The notes: a model not told the origin generated them from the sequence alone. 64,000 nucleotides of DNA from Kaistia granuli DSM 23481 (GCF_000380505.1 NZ_AQYH01000002.1:186001-250000), one strand, 5' to 3'; numbered from the stretch's first letter, positions 1 through 8,814 are shown. A program made the numbers and translations.

Positions 1-873
1 CTCCCGCCGGATCGCGCTTTCGTGCCACCGGCGCAGAAGCAGATGAGAAATCAGGCTGGTGGCGCCGTAGATCACCACGCCGGTGGCGCAGAGCAGGATC
101 AGCGCCGCGAACAGGCGGGGAATGTTGAGGCGATACTGCGATTCGAGCAGGCGGAAGGCGAGGCCGGAGCCGGCGCCGGCCGAACCCGCCGCGAACTCAG
201 CCACCACGGCGGCGATCAGCGCCAGGCCACCGGCGATCCGCAGACCCGCGAGGAAATAGGGCAGTGCCGCCGGCAGCTTCAGGTGGATCATGGTCTGCCA
301 GCGGCTGGCGCCATAGAGCTCGAACAGGTTGAGCAGATTGTGGTCCGTGCTCTTCAGGCCCTGCGTCGTGTTGGACAGAACCGGGAAGAAGGCGACGATC
401 CAGGCGCAGATCAGGAGCGCCGACTGGGTCGACGGCGCGTAGATCAGGATGAGCGGCGCGATGGCGACGACCGGCGTCACCTGCAGGATGACCATGTAAG
501 GCGACAGCGCCAGCTCGATCCATTTCGACGAGGTGAGCAGGATCGCCAGCGCGACGCCGCCGACCAGCGCGATCGCCAGCGCCGCGAAGGTGATCTTCAG
601 CGTCACCAGCAGCGCCATGCCGAGGATCGGCCAGTCCTTGACCAGCGACTGGGCGACGAGATCCGGGCCGGGCAGAATGTATTTCGGGATGTTGTAGGCC
701 GCGACATACCAGGCCCAGAGGCCGATCAGCATGGCCAGCATCACGAGCGGGATGAGGATCCGGAGGATGCGCTCGCTCACCGGCATGGTCGGAATCGGCG
801 CGGCCGGGGTGTCTTCATGGGCAGCCGCCGGCGAGGTCTCGGCCGCGGCGGGGCCCTGGTCGATGCTGGTCAT
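1..873 (-). CDS. ABC transporter permease (SsuC/TauC type), 3' end cut by window edge
   Basis: Inner-membrane permease of an NMT1/THI5-type importer. The 291 visible codons stay open to position 1, so the C-terminus lies outside the window. A cytosolic Ala/Pro-rich N-terminus of about 36 residues precedes the first membrane helix. The EAA loop that docks the ATPase is visible as FELYGASRWQTMIHLKLP, about 50 residues before the cut. The ATG at 873-871 overlaps the stop of the ATPase gene by four bases (ATGA), so the two are translationally coupled. The family carries pyrimidine precursors, sulfonates or related small heterocycles. The substrate is inferred only from neighbours. Confidence 0.9.
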   Translation of the reverse strand, partial: MTSIDQGPAAAETSPAAAHEDTPAAPIPTMPVSERILRILIPLVMLAMLIGLWAWYVAAYNIPKYILPGPDLVAQSLVKDWPILGMALLVTLKITFAALAIALVGGVALAILLTSSKWIELALSPYMVILQVTPVVAIAPLILIYAPSTQSALLICAWIVAFFPVLSNTTQGLKSTDHNLLNLFELYGASRWQTMIHLKLPAALPYFLAGLRIAGGLALIAAVVAEFAAGSAGAGSGLAFRLLESQYRLNIPRLFAALILLCATGVVIYGATSLISHLLLRRWHESAIRRE

Positions 874-1727
874 AGGTGGTCAGCCGCTCCGATGGCGGAA
901 AGAAGGGATTCCGAAGTCCGGCGGCAATATTCGCCATAGGCCTGCGAGGTGCGGAAGCCGATGCCACGCGGATGCGGGGCGTCGACGTCGATCTCGTCGA
1001 TGACGCGGCCCGGGCGGGCGGCCATGACGACGATGCGGCTCGACAGGTAGACGGATTCGAAAACCGAATGGGTGACGAAGACGATGGTCCAGCCGAACTG
1101 CTCCCAGAGCCGGAGCAGGTCGTCGTTGAGCTTCTGGCGGGTGATCTCGTCCAGCGCCGCGAAGGGCTCGTCCATCAGCAGGATGCGCGGGCGCGTCACC
1201 AGCGCGCGGGCGATCGAGACGCGCATCTTCATGCCGCCTGACAGTTCGCGCGGATAGGAATCGACGAACTTGTCGAGGCCGACCATCTCCAGCGCTTCCA
1301 TGACGCGCGGACGGGCAGCCTCCTTCGAGATGCCCTTCAGCCGCAGCGGCAGCCAGACATTCTTGAACACCGTCGCCCACGGCATCAGCGTCGGCTCCTG
1401 GAACACGAAGCCGATCTCGCCCTCGCTGCCCTTGCTCGCCGCCTTGTCGTCGGGCCAGACGATGCTGCCCGAGGACGGTTCCCCGAGCCCGGCCAGCATC
1501 CTGAGCGCGGTCGACTTGCCACAACCAGACGGGCCGAGAAGGCTGATGAACTCGCCGGCGCGGATCGTCAGCGACATGTCCTTCAGCGCGATCGTGCCGT
1601 TCGAAAACGTCTTCGAGATGTGTTCGAGACGAACGATGGGCCGTCCGGGCGCGGCGGATGGCGGGCTACTGGTTGCGAGAGACAAGAATACCGTTTCCTC
1701 AACTAAAGTGGCGAAACGCGCCACCAT
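870..1727 (-). CDS. ABC transporter ATP-binding protein (NMT1/THI5-type importer)
   Basis: Cytoplasmic ATPase of the importer formed with the flanking permease and binding protein. Walker A GPSGCGKST is at about residues 65-73, followed by a Q-loop (VFQEPTLMPW), the signature LSGGMKMR, Walker B ILLMDEPFAALD and an H-loop (VFVTHS). The ATG at 1727 has no good ribosome site. A TTG at 1685 is preceded by GAGGAA at a suitable distance and would give a shorter N-terminus of more usual length, so the start is uncertain. A strong hairpin separates this gene from the upstream binding-protein gene. Confidence 0.92.
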   Translation of the reverse strand: MVARFATLVEETVFLSLATSSPPSAAPGRPIVRLEHISKTFSNGTIALKDMSLTIRAGEFISLLGPSGCGKSTALRMLAGLGEPSSGSIVWPDDKAASKGSEGEIGFVFQEPTLMPWATVFKNVWLPLRLKGISKEAARPRVMEALEMVGLDKFVDSYPRELSGGMKMRVSIARALVTRPRILLMDEPFAALDEITRQKLNDDLLRLWEQFGWTIVFVTHSVFESVYLSSRIVVMAARPGRVIDEIDVDAPHPRGIGFRTSQAYGEYCRRTSESLLSAIGAADHL

Positions 1728-1735
1728 TCAACAAC

Positions 1736-1764
1736 GGCATTGCCGGGACGAGCCCGGCAATGCC
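1736..1764 (-). other. Intercistronic stem-loop between binding protein and ATPase genes
   Basis: A perfect inverted repeat, GGCATTGCCGGG and its complement around a 5-nt loop, lies in the gap between the binding-protein stop and the ATPase start. No T-run follows, so it fits an mRNA-stabilising or partial-attenuation hairpin that keeps the binding protein more abundant than the membrane components, as is common in ABC operons. Confidence 0.5.
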
Positions 1765-1798
1765 TGGAGCCGCGCGGCTCCGTATCGGTTCGGACGAC

Positions 1799-2806
1799 CT
1801 ACTTCTTCAGGTCCATTCCGACCTTCTTGCAGACGAATTGCGTCGTGTAATACTTCGAATAGTCGAGGTCCGGCTTGACGACACCGGCCTTGACCATCTT
1901 GTCGTAGAAGTCCTTGACCCGCTCATCGGTCATGCAGCCGATGCCCTTCTCGAGCGTGTCGCCGGAATCGACCAGGCCGTATTCCTTCATCGTCTTGATG
2001 GAATAGGCGATCTGCTCGTCCGTGATTTCCGGATTGTCCTTCTTGATCAGCTCGTTGGCGGCCGTGTTATCGCCATAGAGATAATTGTACCAGCCCTCGA
2101 TCGAGGCATCGACGAAGCGCTGCGTGATGTCGGGGTTGGCCGCCACGAATTCCTGCGTGCCCTCGATCAGGGTCGCATAGGTGCTGAAGCCCTGGTCGGC
2201 GAGCAGGAACAGCTTCGGCGTGAAATCGGCCTGCTTGGCGATCTCGAACGGCTCGGAGGTGATGTAGCCCTGCTGAGCCGACTTCGGATCGGCCAGGAAC
2301 GGCGCCGGATTGAAGGTGTAGGGCTTGAACTGCTCGTCGCGGAAGCCCGGGAAGGCCGACTTCATCCACTGGAAGTAGGAGGCATAGCCGTCCTTCGACA
2401 GAAGCAGCGTGTCGAGCTTGGCCAGGTCCTCGAACTTGTCGACGTCCGGATGGGCGATGATGACCTGCGGCTCCTTCTGGAAGATCGCAGCGACCTCGAC
2501 CAGCGGAATTTCCTCGGCAACGGCCGAGAAGGTCTCGATCATGTTGCCGGCCATGTTGAACGTCGTCTTGCCGGCGAGCATCAGCTGGCGGTTGGCCGCC
2601 TGCGGTCCACCCTGCACGATCGTGACCTTGAGGCCATGCTTCTCATAGGTACCATCGGCGACGGCCTGGTAGAAGCCGCCATGCTCGGCCTGCGCCAGCC
2701 AGTTGGTGCCGAAGCTGACTTCGTCGAGCGCGAAGGCCTGGCCCGAAAAAGCCACTGCCGCTGCGCCGGCCGCCAAGCCGATGAACCTTGTCCTGAGCGA
2801 TGTCAT
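1799..2806 (-). CDS. NMT1/THI5-like ABC transporter substrate-binding protein
   Basis: Periplasmic binding protein of 335 residues with a signal peptide ending near FSGQAFA. The N-terminal block NWLAQAEHGGFYQAVADG followed by GLKVTIVQGGPQAANR is the hallmark of the NMT1/THI5 family, which binds pyrimidine and related ring compounds. It is the first gene of the minus-strand operon with the ATPase and permease, and carries GGGGAAGG upstream of its ATG. It diverges from ridA and an 8-oxoguanine-deaminase-type gene, so an oxidised purine or related nitrogen heterocycle is a reasonable but unproven ligand. Confidence 0.9.
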   Translation of the reverse strand: MTSLRTRFIGLAAGAAAVAFSGQAFALDEVSFGTNWLAQAEHGGFYQAVADGTYEKHGLKVTIVQGGPQAANRQLMLAGKTTFNMAGNMIETFSAVAEEIPLVEVAAIFQKEPQVIIAHPDVDKFEDLAKLDTLLLSKDGYASYFQWMKSAFPGFRDEQFKPYTFNPAPFLADPKSAQQGYITSEPFEIAKQADFTPKLFLLADQGFSTYATLIEGTQEFVAANPDITQRFVDASIEGWYNYLYGDNTAANELIKKDNPEITDEQIAYSIKTMKEYGLVDSGDTLEKGIGCMTDERVKDFYDKMVKAGVVKPDLDYSKYYTTQFVCKKVGMDLKK

Positions 2807-3171
2807 GTCGTTCTACGCCTTCCCCTTGTCGCGACAGCCCCAGCGGTCGCACCCCTTGTTCTTCCCGAGTCGTTTCATCCGGCTCGTCGCCTTCCTGGCC
2901 CGTCGATCGGGCTCCGCCGTCGCAAGACACATGCCACGCCGGAACTCTACGCGCCTGCGCCAAGCCTACCGTCCGCTCAGGCGTCGGGAAGTGGCGGCAT
3001 ATTATGCGACGAACTCTGCTCAAGATAGCGGCAGAGGCCAGGAAATTGAGCGCTTCTGTCGAAACGCCGCGGTGGAGAATGTCGATGGCGCGGGCCGGCC
3101 CGGCCTTGCCAGCAACGCGGTCGCCCCCCTACCCTTCTCCCCCCTCGTGCCGAACTCGGAGTTTTGATCGG
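2807..3171. other. Divergent intergenic region (365 bp)
   Basis: This gap separates the minus-strand ABC operon from the plus-strand catabolic run and must hold promoters for both. I found no convincing coding frame, clear sigma-70 pair or strong palindrome in it. No regulator gene sits next to it. Confidence 0.4.
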
Positions 3172-3561
3172 ATGAACGCCCCGCTGACCCCAAAGGACAT
3201 CCGCCCGCCCTTCGGCCGCTACAGCCACGGCGTCCAGGCCCCGGCCGGCAGCCGGCTGATCTTCACCTCCGGCCAGCTTGGCATCCGCAGCGACGACAGC
3301 GTGCCGGAAGACATCGAGGAACAGGCCGAGATCTGCTTCGAGAACATCCGCTCGATCCTCGCCGAAGGCGGCATGGATCTGTCCGACATCGTTCGCCTGA
3401 ACGCCTTCGTCACCAAGCGCGAGGACATGCGCCGCTACATGAATGTGCGCGACCGCTTCGTCGGCGAGCCGCTGCCGGCCTCGACGCTCTACATCGTCTC
3501 GGGCTTCACGCGGCCGGAATTCCTGGTCGAGATCGAGGCCGTCGCCGCCAGGGCCGACTGA
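3172..3561 (+). CDS. RidA family enamine/imine deaminase
   Basis: A 129-residue YjgF/YER057c/UK114 protein. RidA proteins are cytosolic trimers that hydrolyse reactive enamines or imines to ketones plus ammonia. The family landmarks are present: an early GRYSHGVQ, a central FENIRSILAEGGMDLSDIVR, and a C-terminal arginine in FTRPEFLVEIEAVA where the substrate-binding arginine belongs. The ATG at 3172 has CGGAG upstream. It begins the plus-strand cluster, 14 bp before the amidohydrolase, and may act as a pathway enzyme for an imine product rather than as general housekeeping. Confidence 0.92.
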   Translation: MNAPLTPKDIRPPFGRYSHGVQAPAGSRLIFTSGQLGIRSDDSVPEDIEEQAEICFENIRSILAEGGMDLSDIVRLNAFVTKREDMRRYMNVRDRFVGEPLPASTLYIVSGFTRPEFLVEIEAVAARAD

Positions 3562-3575
3562 GGGAACGGAGCGTC

Positions 3576-4949
3576 ATGACGATCGCTGCGGAGCGAGTCT
3601 GGCTGAAGGATCCGATCGCCGCGCTCGCGGATGGCGCGGAGCGTGGCGTCGTCGTCGCGGACGGCCGCATCGCCGAACTGGTCGGCAAGGGCGCCGAGCC
3701 GGTTCACCCGGTCCAGCGGATCTTCGACGCCTCGCGCCATGTCGTGACGCCCGGCCTCGTCAACACGCATCATCATTTCTTCCAGACGATGACCCGCGCC
3801 CACCCGAAGGCGATCAACAAGTCGCTCTGGCCGTGGATCGAGGCGCTCTATCCGGTCTGGACCCGGCATGTGAACGCCGGCAATTTCCGTCTCGCCGCCC
3901 GCCTGTCGGCGACGGAACTGCTGATGTCGGGCTGCACCTGCGCTTCCGACCACCACTACATGTTCCCGGCCGGGCTCGAGCACGCGCTCGACATCGAGGC
4001 GGAAGAAGCGGCGGCGGTCGGCATCCGGATGACTCTGGCGCGCGGCGCGCTCGACGTTGTCGGCGACAAGGCCGGCGACGACAGCCAGGCGGTCGCTCCT
4101 GGCGGCGCGACGCAGGACACGGATACGATCCTGGCCGATTGCGAGCGCGTCATCGGCCGCTACCACGACCGCTCGGACGGCGCGATGACCCGCGTGGCGC
4201 TGGCCCCCTGCGCGCCCTTCGACGTTTCGATGCGGCTGATGCGCGAGACGGCGGCGCTCGCCGAGAAGCACGATTGCCGCCTGCATACCCATCTGGTCGA
4301 GACGAAGCAGGAGGCCGACTTCGCCCGCGAGAAGCACGGCATGTCGGCGGTCGACTATCTGGAGGAATGCGGCTGGTTGTCGGAGCGCACCTGGCTGGCG
4401 CACGGCATCCATTTCGACGATGGCGAGGTTCAGAAGCTCGGCCGCCACGGCGTCGGCATCTGTCATTGCCCGACCTCGAACATGGTGCTCGCCTCCGGCA
4501 TCTGCCGGACGAAGGAGCTGGAAGCGGCGGGCTCGCCCGTCGGCCTTGGCGTCGACGGCTCCGCCTCGAACGACAATTCCAACCTGATCGAGGCCGCCCG
4601 CCACGCGCTGATGATCGGCAGGCTGCGCTATGGCGCCGAGGCAGTGACGGACCGGGATGCGCTGCGCTGGGCGAGCGAGGGATCGGCGCGCTGCCTCGGC
4701 CGCGACGACATTGGCGCCATCGCCGTGGGCAAGCAGGCCGACCTCGCCTTCTGGTCGCTCGACGAGTTGCGCTTTTCCGGCGCCGGCGATCCGATCGCCG
4801 CCCTCGTGCTCTGCGGCGCCCATGCGGCCGATCGCGTCATGGTGAAGGGCGAGTGGCGGGTCGAGGACGGCCAGCCGGTCGGCGTCGACGTGGCAAAACT
4901 CCGCCACGAACATCATCAGGCTTCGAAACAGTTTCTGGAGAATCTCTGA
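3576..4949 (+). CDS. 8-oxoguanine deaminase-type amidohydrolase
   Basis: A 457-residue metal-dependent deaminase of the COG0402 group, which turns 8-oxoguanine into urate in characterised members. The metal and active-site motifs are all present: HxH in VNTHHHFFQTMTRA near residue 64, HTHLVET near 245, HGIHFDD near 275, and GVDGSASNDNSN near 325, whose aspartate completes the site. The overall layout, including TTSSDH-like CASDHHYMFPAG, fits the 8-oxoguanine deaminases better than other cytosine or chlorohydrolase members. Substrate remains a family-level inference. It is preceded by CGGAG and lies 14 bp after ridA. Confidence 0.85.
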   Translation: MTIAAERVWLKDPIAALADGAERGVVVADGRIAELVGKGAEPVHPVQRIFDASRHVVTPGLVNTHHHFFQTMTRAHPKAINKSLWPWIEALYPVWTRHVNAGNFRLAARLSATELLMSGCTCASDHHYMFPAGLEHALDIEAEEAAAVGIRMTLARGALDVVGDKAGDDSQAVAPGGATQDTDTILADCERVIGRYHDRSDGAMTRVALAPCAPFDVSMRLMRETAALAEKHDCRLHTHLVETKQEADFAREKHGMSAVDYLEECGWLSERTWLAHGIHFDDGEVQKLGRHGVGICHCPTSNMVLASGICRTKELEAAGSPVGLGVDGSASNDNSNLIEAARHALMIGRLRYGAEAVTDRDALRWASEGSARCLGRDDIGAIAVGKQADLAFWSLDELRFSGAGDPIAALVLCGAHAADRVMVKGEWRVEDGQPVGVDVAKLRHEHHQASKQFLENL

Positions 4950-4972
4950 AGCCGATGAAGGCGCAGGCGGAT

Positions 4973-5110
4973 TCCCTCCCCCTTGTGGGGAGGGTCAGGG
5001 AGGGGGTACCTCCTCCCACTCGAAAGACTGGCCTACTCTTCTTAAGTATCGCCAAGGCCAGAGGCCGGCGCTGGTACCCCCACCCCGCCCCTCCCCACAA
5101 GGGGGAGGGA
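4973..5110. repeat. 138-bp inverted-repeat element with 38-bp arms
   Basis: The arms at 4973-5010 and 5073-5110 are reverse complements at 35 of 38 positions by my hand alignment, each beginning TCCCTCCCCCTTGTGGGGAG and ending at GGTACC. About 62 bp separate them. The element lies inside the gap between the deaminase and creatininase genes, so it would fold into a long hairpin in a shared transcript. It resembles a small palindromic mobile repeat more than a terminator, as there is no T-run. Confidence 0.75.
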
Positions 5111-5140
5111 GCAAAACAAGCGATCAGAAAGAGCGCGACG

Positions 5141-5947
5141 ATGACCCTTCCCCGCCCCTATTGGCACGAAATGCAGGCCCCCGATTTTCAGGGCGGCGAC
5201 AAGGACTGGATCGCGGTCCTGCCGATCTGCGCCATCGAGCAGCACGGCCCGCATCTGCCTGTCTTCACCGATGCCTGCATCGGCGAAGGGATGATGAAGC
5301 GGGTCATCGAACTGCTGCCCGAGGGCCTGCCGGCGACCTTCCTGCCGCTGCAGTCGATCGGCAAGTCTAACGAGCACATCTCCTCGCCCGGCACGCTGAC
5401 CTTCTCCTGGGACACGGTCATCCGCATGTGGATGGAGATCGGCGACAGCATCGCCCGCGCCGGTGTGCGCAAGCTGGTCCTCGTCACCTCGCATGGCGGC
5501 AACATCCCGGCCGCCGAGATCATCGCGCGCGAGCTGCGCATCAAATACGACATGCTGGTCGTCTGCACCGGCTGGACCGCCGTCGGCGAGCCGGAAGGCC
5601 TGGTGCCTTCGGAGGAATATCTCTACGGCATCCATGGCGGCGACGTCGAAACCTCGATCATGCTGCATTTCCGGCCTGACCTGGTGAAGATGGAAAAGGC
5701 CGAGGATTTCCGCTCGACCCAGCTCGATCTGCTGCAGGAATTCAAGCGCCTGCGCTTCCATGGCGCCCCGGCGCGGATGGCCTGGAAGGCGCAGGATCTG
5801 AACCCGAAGGGCGCCGTCGGCAACGCCTCGCGCGCCACCGCCGAGCGCGGCAAGATGATGGTCGACTATCAGGCCACCGCCTTCGTCGAGCTGCTCGAGG
5901 AGATGGCCCGCTTCGATCTCGGCCGGCTCTGGAAGAAGCCTGCCTGA
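5141..5947 (+). CDS. Creatininase family amidohydrolase
   Basis: A 268-residue metallohydrolase of the creatininase/MftE/formamidohydrolase fold. Metal ligands are recognisable in AIEQHGPHLP (Glu and His), TDACIGEG (Asp), SHGGNIPA (His) and IHGGDVETS (Glu). Family members open cyclic amides or remove formamides, so this could act on a ring-opening step after the deaminase. The start at 5141 follows the inverted-repeat element. An in-frame extension upstream runs through that repeat and the preceding genes and is not credible. True substrate unknown. Confidence 0.88.
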   Translation: MTLPRPYWHEMQAPDFQGGDKDWIAVLPICAIEQHGPHLPVFTDACIGEGMMKRVIELLPEGLPATFLPLQSIGKSNEHISSPGTLTFSWDTVIRMWMEIGDSIARAGVRKLVLVTSHGGNIPAAEIIARELRIKYDMLVVCTGWTAVGEPEGLVPSEEYLYGIHGGDVETSIMLHFRPDLVKMEKAEDFRSTQLDLLQEFKRLRFHGAPARMAWKAQDLNPKGAVGNASRATAERGKMMVDYQATAFVELLEEMARFDLGRLWKKPA

Positions 5948-6050
5948 ATAATCGGGAACCTTCGGAAAACCCTTGGGCATGTCGGCTGACTGTTGCTAGC
6001 ATGCGTTGCATTGCGACAGCATTGGCCTGAGCGCATGTCCGGGGGCGGGC

Positions 6051-6977
6051 GTGGTCGACATCGTCATTTCCGAATTCATGCACAGAAACGCGGTCGCGGA
6101 TCTCTCCCGCGACTTCGACGTTCTCTACGAACCGACGCTGGGCATGGACCCGCCGGCGTTGACCAAGGTCATGCGCCAGGCGCGGGCCCTCCTGATCCGT
6201 GACCGCACGGTCGTCGACATCCCGCTGATCGCGCGGGCGACCGATCTCCGCGTCGTAGGCCAGATCGGCGCCGTCTCCGACAATATCGACATGCTGAGCT
6301 GCGAGGCGCGCGGCGTGTCGATCGTCCGCGCCCCCGACATGATGGCCGACGCCATCGGCGAATATGTCATCGCCAGCGCCATGATGCTGATGCGCGGTGC
6401 CTTCTTCTCGGCCCGCGACGTGATGGCCGGCAAATGGCCGCGCGGCCATCTGGTCGGCCGCGAGATCGGCGGCCGCACCCTCGGCCTTGTCGGCCTCGAT
6501 TTCGGTGCCCGCGCCGCGGCGACCCGCGCCCGGGCGCTGGGCATGCGGGTGGTCGGCTGGGATCCCTATCTGAAGCCGACCCATCCCGTCTGGAACGACA
6601 TCGAGCGGATGGAGTTCGAGCCGCTGCTCGCCGAGGCCGATATCGTCAGCGTTCACCTGCCGGCCCGGCCCGAATTCATCGGCAAGCTCGGCACCACCGC
6701 GCTGTCGCGGCTCAAATCCGGCGCCGTGCTGATCTCGGTCGGCGGCGGCGGTATCGTCGACGAGGCGGCGGTCGCCAACATGCTGGCGATCAACCGCCTG
6801 CGCGGCGCCGCTTTCGACGGCTTCGAGACCGAGCCGCTGACCTTCGAGGCCGGCTCGATCTTCGCCGCTGTCCCCAATTTGCTGCTGACGCCGCGCATCG
6901 CCGACCTGACGCTCGAATCCCACCTGCGCTCCTCGGCCGCCATCGTTGCCAAGGTGCGCGGCGTGCTCAATCCTTGA
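6051..6977 (+). CDS. D-2-hydroxyacid dehydrogenase-like protein with degenerate active site
   Basis: Belongs by fold to the D-isomer-specific 2-hydroxyacid dehydrogenases but lacks hallmark residues. The dinucleotide motif reads GLVGLDFGARA where GxGxxG is expected. The catalytic arginine position is glycine (LISVGGGGIVDE in place of the usual NxxRGxxVDE). The catalytic histidine is arginine (LLTPRIAD for TPHIA). Only the glutamate (FETEP) remains. The frame is intact and GC-typical, so this is a maintained protein and not a decayed gene. GTG at 6051 is the likely start; an ATG at 6006 adds 15 atypical residues. It follows the creatininase gene by about 100 bp. Confidence 0.85.
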   Translation: MVDIVISEFMHRNAVADLSRDFDVLYEPTLGMDPPALTKVMRQARALLIRDRTVVDIPLIARATDLRVVGQIGAVSDNIDMLSCEARGVSIVRAPDMMADAIGEYVIASAMMLMRGAFFSARDVMAGKWPRGHLVGREIGGRTLGLVGLDFGARAAATRARALGMRVVGWDPYLKPTHPVWNDIERMEFEPLLAEADIVSVHLPARPEFIGKLGTTALSRLKSGAVLISVGGGGIVDEAAVANMLAINRLRGAAFDGFETEPLTFEAGSIFAAVPNLLLTPRIADLTLESHLRSSAAIVAKVRGVLNP

Positions 6978-7083
6978 TCAGCTGGCAAAAATCCCTCTTG
7001 CAATCCCGTCGCGCCTCGGCTCGACTGCGGCTTTCCCGCCTGTTCGAGGTTCCAGCAAGGAACCCAAGCTGCGAGGCGGATTA

Positions 7084-7093
7084 AAAGCGCTTT
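7084..7093. promoter_or_regulatory. Palindrome AAAGCGCTTT, possible operator
   Basis: A perfect 10-bp palindrome with a central CG step lies about 30 bp before the binding-protein start at 7120, followed by a second partial GAAGCGC. Such sites are typical of LacI-family operators. No LacI gene is visible nearby, so this is only a candidate. Confidence 0.3.
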
Positions 7094-7119
7094 GGAAGCG
7101 CATGTCAGGGGAGTTCAGC

Positions 7120-8709
7120 ATGAAGACTTTTGCCCGCCTGCTGGCGGCGACAATGCTCGTGACAGGCCTCGCATCGGCCGCGGAAGCCAAGACGCTCGTC
7201 TATTGCTCGGAAGGCAGTCCCGAGAATTTCAACCCGCAGATCAACACCACCGGTACCTCCCTCGACGCAGCGCGCCCGGCCTTCAACCAGCTGGTGCAGT
7301 TCGAGCCCGGCACGACGAATGTCGTCCCGGCGCTGGCCGAGAAGTGGGACATCTCCCCGGACGGCACGGAAATCACCTTCCATCTGCGCAAGGGCGTCAA
7401 GTTCCATTCGACCAAGACCTTCACCCCGACGCGCGACTTCAACGCCGATGACGTGATCTTCTCGTTCGAGCGCCAGTGGAAGGCCGACAACCCGTACCAC
7501 AAGGTCTCCGGCGGCGCGTATGACTACTTCAACGACATGGGCATGCCCGACCTGCTGAAGTCGATCGACAAGGTCGACGACTACACGGTCAAGTTCACGC
7601 TGACCCGCCCCGAGGCGCCCTTCCTCGCCAATCTGGCGATGGATTTCGCCACCATCTTCTCGGCCGAGTTCGCCGATGCGATGCTGAAGGCCGGCACGCC
7701 CGAACAGCTCGACCAGGTTCCGGTCGGCACCGGTCCGTTCTCCTTCGTCGCCTACCAGAAGGATTCGGTGATCCGCTTCAAGGCGTTCCCGGATTATTGG
7801 GATGGCGCACCGAAGCTCGACGGCCTCGTCTTCGCGATCACCAAGGATCCGACGGCGCGCTGGTCGAAGCTGCAGAAGGGCGAATGCCAGATCATGGCCT
7901 ACCCGAACCCGTCCGACCTGGACGCGATCGGCAAGGACCCGAACGTCAACCTGTTGCAGCAGGCCGGCCTCAACATCGGCTACCTCGCCTTCAACGTCGA
8001 GAAGAAGCCGTTCGACGACAAGCGCGTCCGCCTGGCGATGGCGCACGCCATCGACAAGGACACGATCCTCAAGGACGTCTATCTCGGCGCCGGCCAGTCG
8101 GCCAAGAATCTGATCCCGCCGACGATCTGGAGCTACAACGACAAGGTCGTCGACTATGAGTACGACCCGGAGAAGGCCAAGGCGCTGCTGAAGGAAGCGG
8201 GCCTCGAGGGCGGCTTCGAGACGGATCTCTGGTGGATGCCGGTGCAGCGTCCGTACAATCCGAACGCCAAGCGCGTCGCCGAGATCATCCAGGCCGACCT
8301 CGCCAAGCTGAACATCAAGGCCAACCTCGTTTCCTACGAATGGGGCGAGTACCGCAAGCGCATGCAGGCGGGCGAGCACAAGATGGGCCAGCTCGGCTGG
8401 ACCGGCGACAATGGCGACCCGGACAACTTCTTCTTCCTGCTGTCCTGCGAGGCGGCCCGTCCGGGCGGCCAGAACCTCTCCAAGTGGTGCAACAAGGAGT
8501 TCGACGACCGTCTGAACAAGGCGAAGTCCCTGTTCGACAAGGCCGAGCGCACCAAGCTCTATGAAGAGATGCAGGTCATCCAGCACGACGACTATCCGAT
8601 GATGCCGATCGCCCACTCGATCGTGTTCGAGCCCACCCGCAAGGAGGTCAGCGGCTACAAGGTCAGCCCGCTCGGCCGGCATGAGTTCACCAATGTCGAG
8701 CTGAAGTAG
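7120..8709 (+). CDS. Oligopeptide/dipeptide-type ABC transporter substrate-binding protein
   Basis: Periplasmic SBP family 5 protein of 529 residues, with a signal peptide ending SAAEA. Family features include the early ENFNPQINTTGTS block, ALAEKWDISPDGTEITFHLRK and PVGTGPFSF. It is closest in layout to DppA. Start at 7120 is set by AGGGGAG eight bases upstream. It is the first gene of a five-gene transporter operon. Dpp-type systems carry dipeptides, delta-aminolevulinate or other small molecules, and being next to the deaminase cluster leaves a non-peptide ligand possible. Confidence 0.93.
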   Translation: MKTFARLLAATMLVTGLASAAEAKTLVYCSEGSPENFNPQINTTGTSLDAARPAFNQLVQFEPGTTNVVPALAEKWDISPDGTEITFHLRKGVKFHSTKTFTPTRDFNADDVIFSFERQWKADNPYHKVSGGAYDYFNDMGMPDLLKSIDKVDDYTVKFTLTRPEAPFLANLAMDFATIFSAEFADAMLKAGTPEQLDQVPVGTGPFSFVAYQKDSVIRFKAFPDYWDGAPKLDGLVFAITKDPTARWSKLQKGECQIMAYPNPSDLDAIGKDPNVNLLQQAGLNIGYLAFNVEKKPFDDKRVRLAMAHAIDKDTILKDVYLGAGQSAKNLIPPTIWSYNDKVVDYEYDPEKAKALLKEAGLEGGFETDLWWMPVQRPYNPNAKRVAEIIQADLAKLNIKANLVSYEWGEYRKRMQAGEHKMGQLGWTGDNGDPDNFFFLLSCEAARPGGQNLSKWCNKEFDDRLNKAKSLFDKAERTKLYEEMQVIQHDDYPMMPIAHSIVFEPTRKEVSGYKVSPLGRHEFTNVELK

Positions 8710-8725
8710 CAGCTCTCACACGGTA

Positions 8726-8756
8726 CGGAGGCGGGCGGCCCGTTCGTCCGCCTCCG
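8726..8756 (+). other. Intercistronic stem-loop between binding protein and permease
   Basis: CGGAGGCGG at 8726-8734 pairs with CCGCCTCCG at 8748-8756, and the stem can extend to 12 pairs with one G-U. It lies in the 105-bp gap before the permease and has no T-run, so it probably stabilises the binding-protein mRNA or limits read-through. Confidence 0.45.
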
Positions 8757-8814
8757 ATATCAAGTCTGGACCAGGCGGCGTATCCTGTGCGCTCGCCCAC
8801 CACGGGTCCCCAAA

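Noticed and set aside
22-939. Plus-strand 305-codon open frame across the first kilobase
   Set aside because: It is antisense to a clear ABC permease, and its Arg/Gln/Asp-rich make-up is a shadow of high-GC coding.
3443-5140. Upstream in-frame extension of the creatininase gene
   Set aside because: It runs through ridA, the deaminase gene and the inverted repeat in a different frame; only the part from 5141 has family motifs.
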